From contig CAYQBA010000026.1 in assembly GCA_964415605.1 (NCBI GenBank), forward strand, positions 1 through 33,972: a stretch of 33,972 nt of DNA, given 5' to 3'. The translations under genes and the position numbers were made by a program. This stretch comes from UCB3 sp964415605 (GTDB lineage: Bacteria; Chloroflexota; Anaerolineae; Epilineales; Epilineaceae). The notes under the pieces are model-generated. The model was given only the letters and a program-made list of their open reading frames with translations, was not told the origin of the DNA and ran no database searches. Positions 31,424 through 33,972 of this stretch are shown piece after piece (within the stretch, counting starts at the first letter, position 1; the number at the start of each line of letters is the position of its first letter).

Positions 31424-33972
31424 CTACCTCCTCAGCCAGGCCGGGACAAGCCGCTGGGCGTAGGCGTACGGCACGAACAGCCGCCAACGGCGATCGCCGG
31501 AGCTGCCCGGTCGAATTGCGAGGCGGTCGGCGTGCGCGGCGATGGCCGTCGCGGTGCGATCGGCGACGACGAGGCGCGCGATCGCCACCGCACCGGCCGG
31601 ATCCCCGGCAATGCGCTTGAACCGCATCGTCAGGATCTCGGCATCCGGCGCGAGCGGCGCCCCCGGCCGGCGGGCGCTGGCGACGAAGCGGACCTGGTGC
31701 CGCGCCCGGTCGAGGCCGTTGACGGCCGACAGCACCTCGGCCGGCCAACCGGCGCCCGGCATCGCCTGCACGCCCGGCTCCTCGGGCAGGCCGTCCAGCG
31801 GCTGGACGCGCGCCGGATCGTAGTCCAGCGTGACGTCGACGCCGTAGACCGCCGCCACGCCGTCGAGGCGCACGGCGACGGCGAAGGTGTCGTCGTCCTG
31901 GTCGGCGTCGAGCGGGCCGTCGCCCGACGCGGCGCCCTCCGCGGCATCGACGGGCGGGCGCACGCGGGAGGCGGCCGCGGCGCGCGCCGCAACACCCCGC
32001 CCGACGGGATCGACGGCGACCGTGGTCCCCGACGGCCCCCAGGCCACGGGCCCGGCCCGGTCGTAGTTGGCGCCGATCATCGCGAGGTCGAACAGGTTGA
32101 CGCTCCCGTCGCGGTTGCAGTCGGCGCGCGGGTCGGCGGGCGGATACGACAGGTAGTTCGCGCCCATCCGCACGAGGTCGAACAGGTTGACGTGGTCGTC
32201 GCCGACGACGTCGCCGCCGCGGAGCGCCACGAAGCCGAGCGCCGTGGTACGGCCGGTGGCGACGTCGACGCCCTCGGCGCGCGCCGGCAGGTAGCACGCC
32301 GTCCGGGCTTCGATCACGTGCTCGCCCTCGCGGATGCCGCAGATCTGGAAGCTGCCGTCGGCGCCGCTCAACCCGGCGGGAGAGCCGTTCAGGTAGATCG
32401 GGACGTTGTCGTGGGTCGAGCGGCCCTGGAGGTAGATCTGGCCCGAGACGCAGCCGTCGGGCACCACCGGCGGAATGCCGGTGTGGCATGCCGACGTGGG
32501 CGTCGACCACGGCGAGTTCTGCGACGTGACGGTGTGGCGCGCCTCGACGCGGAACCGGTAGTCGGTGTCGGGCGCCAGGTCGACCGGGATGTCGTAGACG
32601 TAGACCGTCCCCGTGGTGACCATCGAGCTGCTGGCCACCATCGTCAGCGGCGCGAAGCCCGCGTTGTTGACGTCGACCTCGATCAGGAAGTCGGTCTCGA
32701 AGGTCGAGTTGTCGGTCCACGTCAGCCGGATGCGCAGGATGTCGGTGAGCTGGCACTGCACGTTGATCGGCGCGGTGTTGGGCGTGTCGGTGGGGTTGGT
32801 CTGCGGCGAGATCGGCGTCGGCGTCAGCGACGCCGTCGAGGTCTGCGTCGCCGTGGCGGTGGCCGACGCGGTGTGCGTCGCCGTGGCCGTGGCGCTGCTC
32901 GTCGCCGTCGACGAGGCGGTCGGCGTCAGCGACGCCGTCGCGGTCTGGGACGGCGTCGCGGTGGCCGACGCGGTGTGCGTGGCCGTCGCGGTCGCGGTGG
33001 ACGACGCCGTGGCGGTCGGGGTGTGCGACGCGGTGCTCGACGCCGTGGCCGTCGGGGTGCGCGACGCCGTGCTCGACGCCGTGGGCGTCGCGCTCGGCGT
33101 GGCCGTGGCCGAGCCGGTGGCCGTGGCCGATCCCGTCGCCGTGGCGGTCGCCGTGGCCGAGCCCGTGGCGGTGGCCGTCGTCGTCGCGGACCCGGTGGCC
33201 GTGGCCGACCCCGTCGCCGTCGCAGTAGGCGTGGCGGTCGCCGTGCCGGTCGGCGTGCGGGTGGCGGTCGAGGACGCGGTCGCCGTGTGCGATGCCGTGG
33301 GCGTGGCGGTCGCGGTGGCCGACGCCGTCGCGGTGTGCGTCGCCGTCGCGGTGGCAGTGTGCGTCGGCGTGTTCGACGCGGTCGCGGTCGCGGTGGGGGT
33401 CCACGTCGGCGAGGGCGTCGGCGACGGCGTGATCACCACCTCGATGTCGATCGTGCGACGGTTGATGAACGGGCTGTTGGGATCCAGCGGATCGTAGAAC
33501 AGCTTCACCCGCACGGGGTCCGGCCCGATGCGCGCGTCGTAGTACGGCACGCCGCCGTTCGGCCGGTTGGAGGGCGGGATGATGTTGAACGGCGGAACCC
33601 AGCCGTTCCCGATGGCGGCGAGCTGGTCGTGGGTGAGGCCGACGCCGCCGGCCGGGAACGGCCCGGGCCGGCTGAGCGTGCAGCCGTAGAACGCCAGCCG
33701 GCTGACCGGCGAAGTCCAGTTGAGCGTGAGGAGGTACTGCTGGCCCTCGGGGACCTCGATCTCGGTGAACTGATACGGCGTCACCCTGAGCTGGTCGGTT
33801 TCCCAGCGCAGGGACCCGTCGTCGCTCCAGATCTCGCGCAGCTCGGTACCGAACCGGCGCTCGACGGTCTCGGCCGTGATGGTCTCGACCAGCGGGCCGG
33901 CCGGCCGCAGCGCGCCGACGCAGCTGTCGAGCCCGGCCAGCGCCGCGAACTCGGCGCGCGGGATGCGCTCGA
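31424..33972 (-). CDS. Large secreted protein with Thr/Ser-rich stalk, dockerin and cohesin-like domains, 5' end outside window
   Basis: The frame stays open to the right edge, so the true start is beyond 33972 (GTG 33784 is internal). In order: an unassigned N-terminal part; a Thr/Ala/Ser-Pro stalk of about 215 residues (about 33432-32780); a fibronectin type III-like domain (about 32775-32480, with RIRLTWTDNSTFETDFLIEV); a carboxypeptidase-regulatory-like domain (about 32462-32215, starting GCVSGQIYLQG); a type I dockerin (about 32216-32050) with two loops, DVVGDDHVNLFDL (third ligand lost) and DCNRDGSVNLFDL (normal); a cohesin-like domain (about 31910-31520, with VYGVDVTLDYDPARVQPLDG and ILTMRFKRI); and a tail RLFVPYAYAQRLVPAWLRR. 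Dockerins bind cohesins, so self-association or assembly is possible. It is probably on the cell surface; partners are unknown. Confidence 0.82.
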   Translation of the reverse strand, partial: ERIPRAEFAALAGLDSCVGALRPAGPLVETITAETVERRFGTELREIWSDDGSLRWETDQLRVTPYQFTEIEVPEGQQYLLTLNWTSPVSRLAFYGCTLSRPGPFPAGGVGLTHDQLAAIGNGWVPPFNIIPPSNRPNGGVPYYDARIGPDPVRVKLFYDPLDPNSPFINRRTIDIEVVITPSPTPSPTWTPTATATASNTPTHTATATATHTATASATATATPTASHTATASSTATRTPTGTATATPTATATGSATATGSATTTATATGSATATATATGSATATGSATATPSATPTASSTASRTPTATASSTASHTPTATASSTATATATHTASATATPSQTATASLTPTASSTATSSATATATHTASATATATQTSTASLTPTPISPQTNPTDTPNTAPINVQCQLTDILRIRLTWTDNSTFETDFLIEVDVNNAGFAPLTMVASSSMVTTGTVYVYDIPVDLAPDTDYRFRVEARHTVTSQNSPWSTPTSACHTGIPPVVPDGCVSGQIYLQGRSTHDNVPIYLNGSPAGLSGADGSFQICGIREGEHVIEARTACYLPARAEGVDVATGRTTALGFVALRGGDVVGDDHVNLFDLVRMGANYLSYPPADPRADCNRDGSVNLFDLAMIGANYDRAGPVAWGPSGTTVAVDPVGRGVAARAAAASRVRPPVDAAEGAASGDGPLDADQDDDTFAVAVRLDGVAAVYGVDVTLDYDPARVQPLDGLPEEPGVQAMPGAGWPAEVLSAVNGLDRARHQVRFVASARRPGAPLAPDAEILTMRFKRIAGDPAGAVAIARLVVADRTATAIAAHADRLAIRPGSSGDRRWRLFVPYAYAQRLVPAWLRR
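32780..33432 (-). repeat. Low-complexity Thr/Ser/Ala stalk-coding repeat
   Basis: About 650 nt made mostly of imperfect 6- to 12-nt units (codons for Thr-Ala, Thr-Pro, Ser-Ala) with a strong strand bias: the plus strand reads as repeated GCCGTGGCGGTG-like words. It encodes the stalk of the dockerin protein. Such DNA is prone to slippage and to assembly errors, so its length may vary between strains. Confidence 0.8.

Noticed and set aside
32780..33432. CRISPR-like or tandem-repeat array
   Set aside because: Units are short, imperfect and without unique spacers; they follow the codon pattern of a Thr/Ser-rich stalk.
32613..33497. Plus-strand open frame encoding repeated Val-Ala-Val-Ala-Asp
   Set aside because: It is the antisense of the Thr/Ala-rich stalk of the dockerin protein; the repeat explains it, and it has no independent start or ribosome site.

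Overview
This is a GC-rich (roughly 70% or more by eye) bacterial chromosome segment carrying 21 protein genes and no recognisable rRNA, tRNA, CRISPR array, transposase or prophage. The best guess for the host is a high-GC member of the Chloroflexota. The reasons are indirect: many secreted beta-propeller proteins (LVIVD, NHL, FG-GAP), Thr/Ala-rich linkers, dockerin and cohesin-like modules, secreted proteins ending in short tails such as HLPLAWR, RLPRVVRP and VFLPEAL, and a mix of strong Shine-Dalgarno genes with apparently leaderless ones. No marker gene fixes the phylum.

Left part (1-8915), envelope and secretion. A truncated NHL-type secreted protein (minus) diverges from a secreted protein with about 14 LVIVD blades. 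That gene converges on, and overlaps, a membrane-anchored protein of unknown function. Next comes a plus-strand set: a class A penicillin-binding protein (both enzymatic domains intact), a bactofilin-like beta-helix protein with a membrane domain, and a secreted papain-like fold protein whose expected nucleophile cysteine is glycine.

Middle part (8905-18707). A GH133-type glycogen debranching enzyme (minus) and an arylformamidase, kynB, diverge from a compact promoter region with a 23-bp tandem repeat. Then follow a strongly expressed-looking secreted protein built from two copies of one domain, a seven-bladed FG-GAP propeller, the TldD/TldE protease pair with a 4-nt overlap, and an R2lox-like protein. 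The last keeps the fold signature, both metal-site histidines and the cross-link tyrosine, but lacks the metal-site glutamates. It is the most novel item in the window.

Right part (18780-33972). A 1621-residue secreted subtilisin-family protease (minus, TTG start) is divergent from a housekeeping run: argS, a SixA-type phosphatase, an RlmI-type rRNA methyltransferase and clpP. After a long inverted repeat come three minus-strand genes: a two-domain hydrolase (clan GH-A barrel plus amidase_2), an ApaH/PPP-type phosphatase, and a large secreted protein cut by the right edge that carries fibronectin-like, dockerin and cohesin-like domains in one chain.

The common theme is the cell surface: wall synthesis and wall cleavage, a large protease, propellers and cohesin/dockerin modules. 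I see no defence or mobile system.
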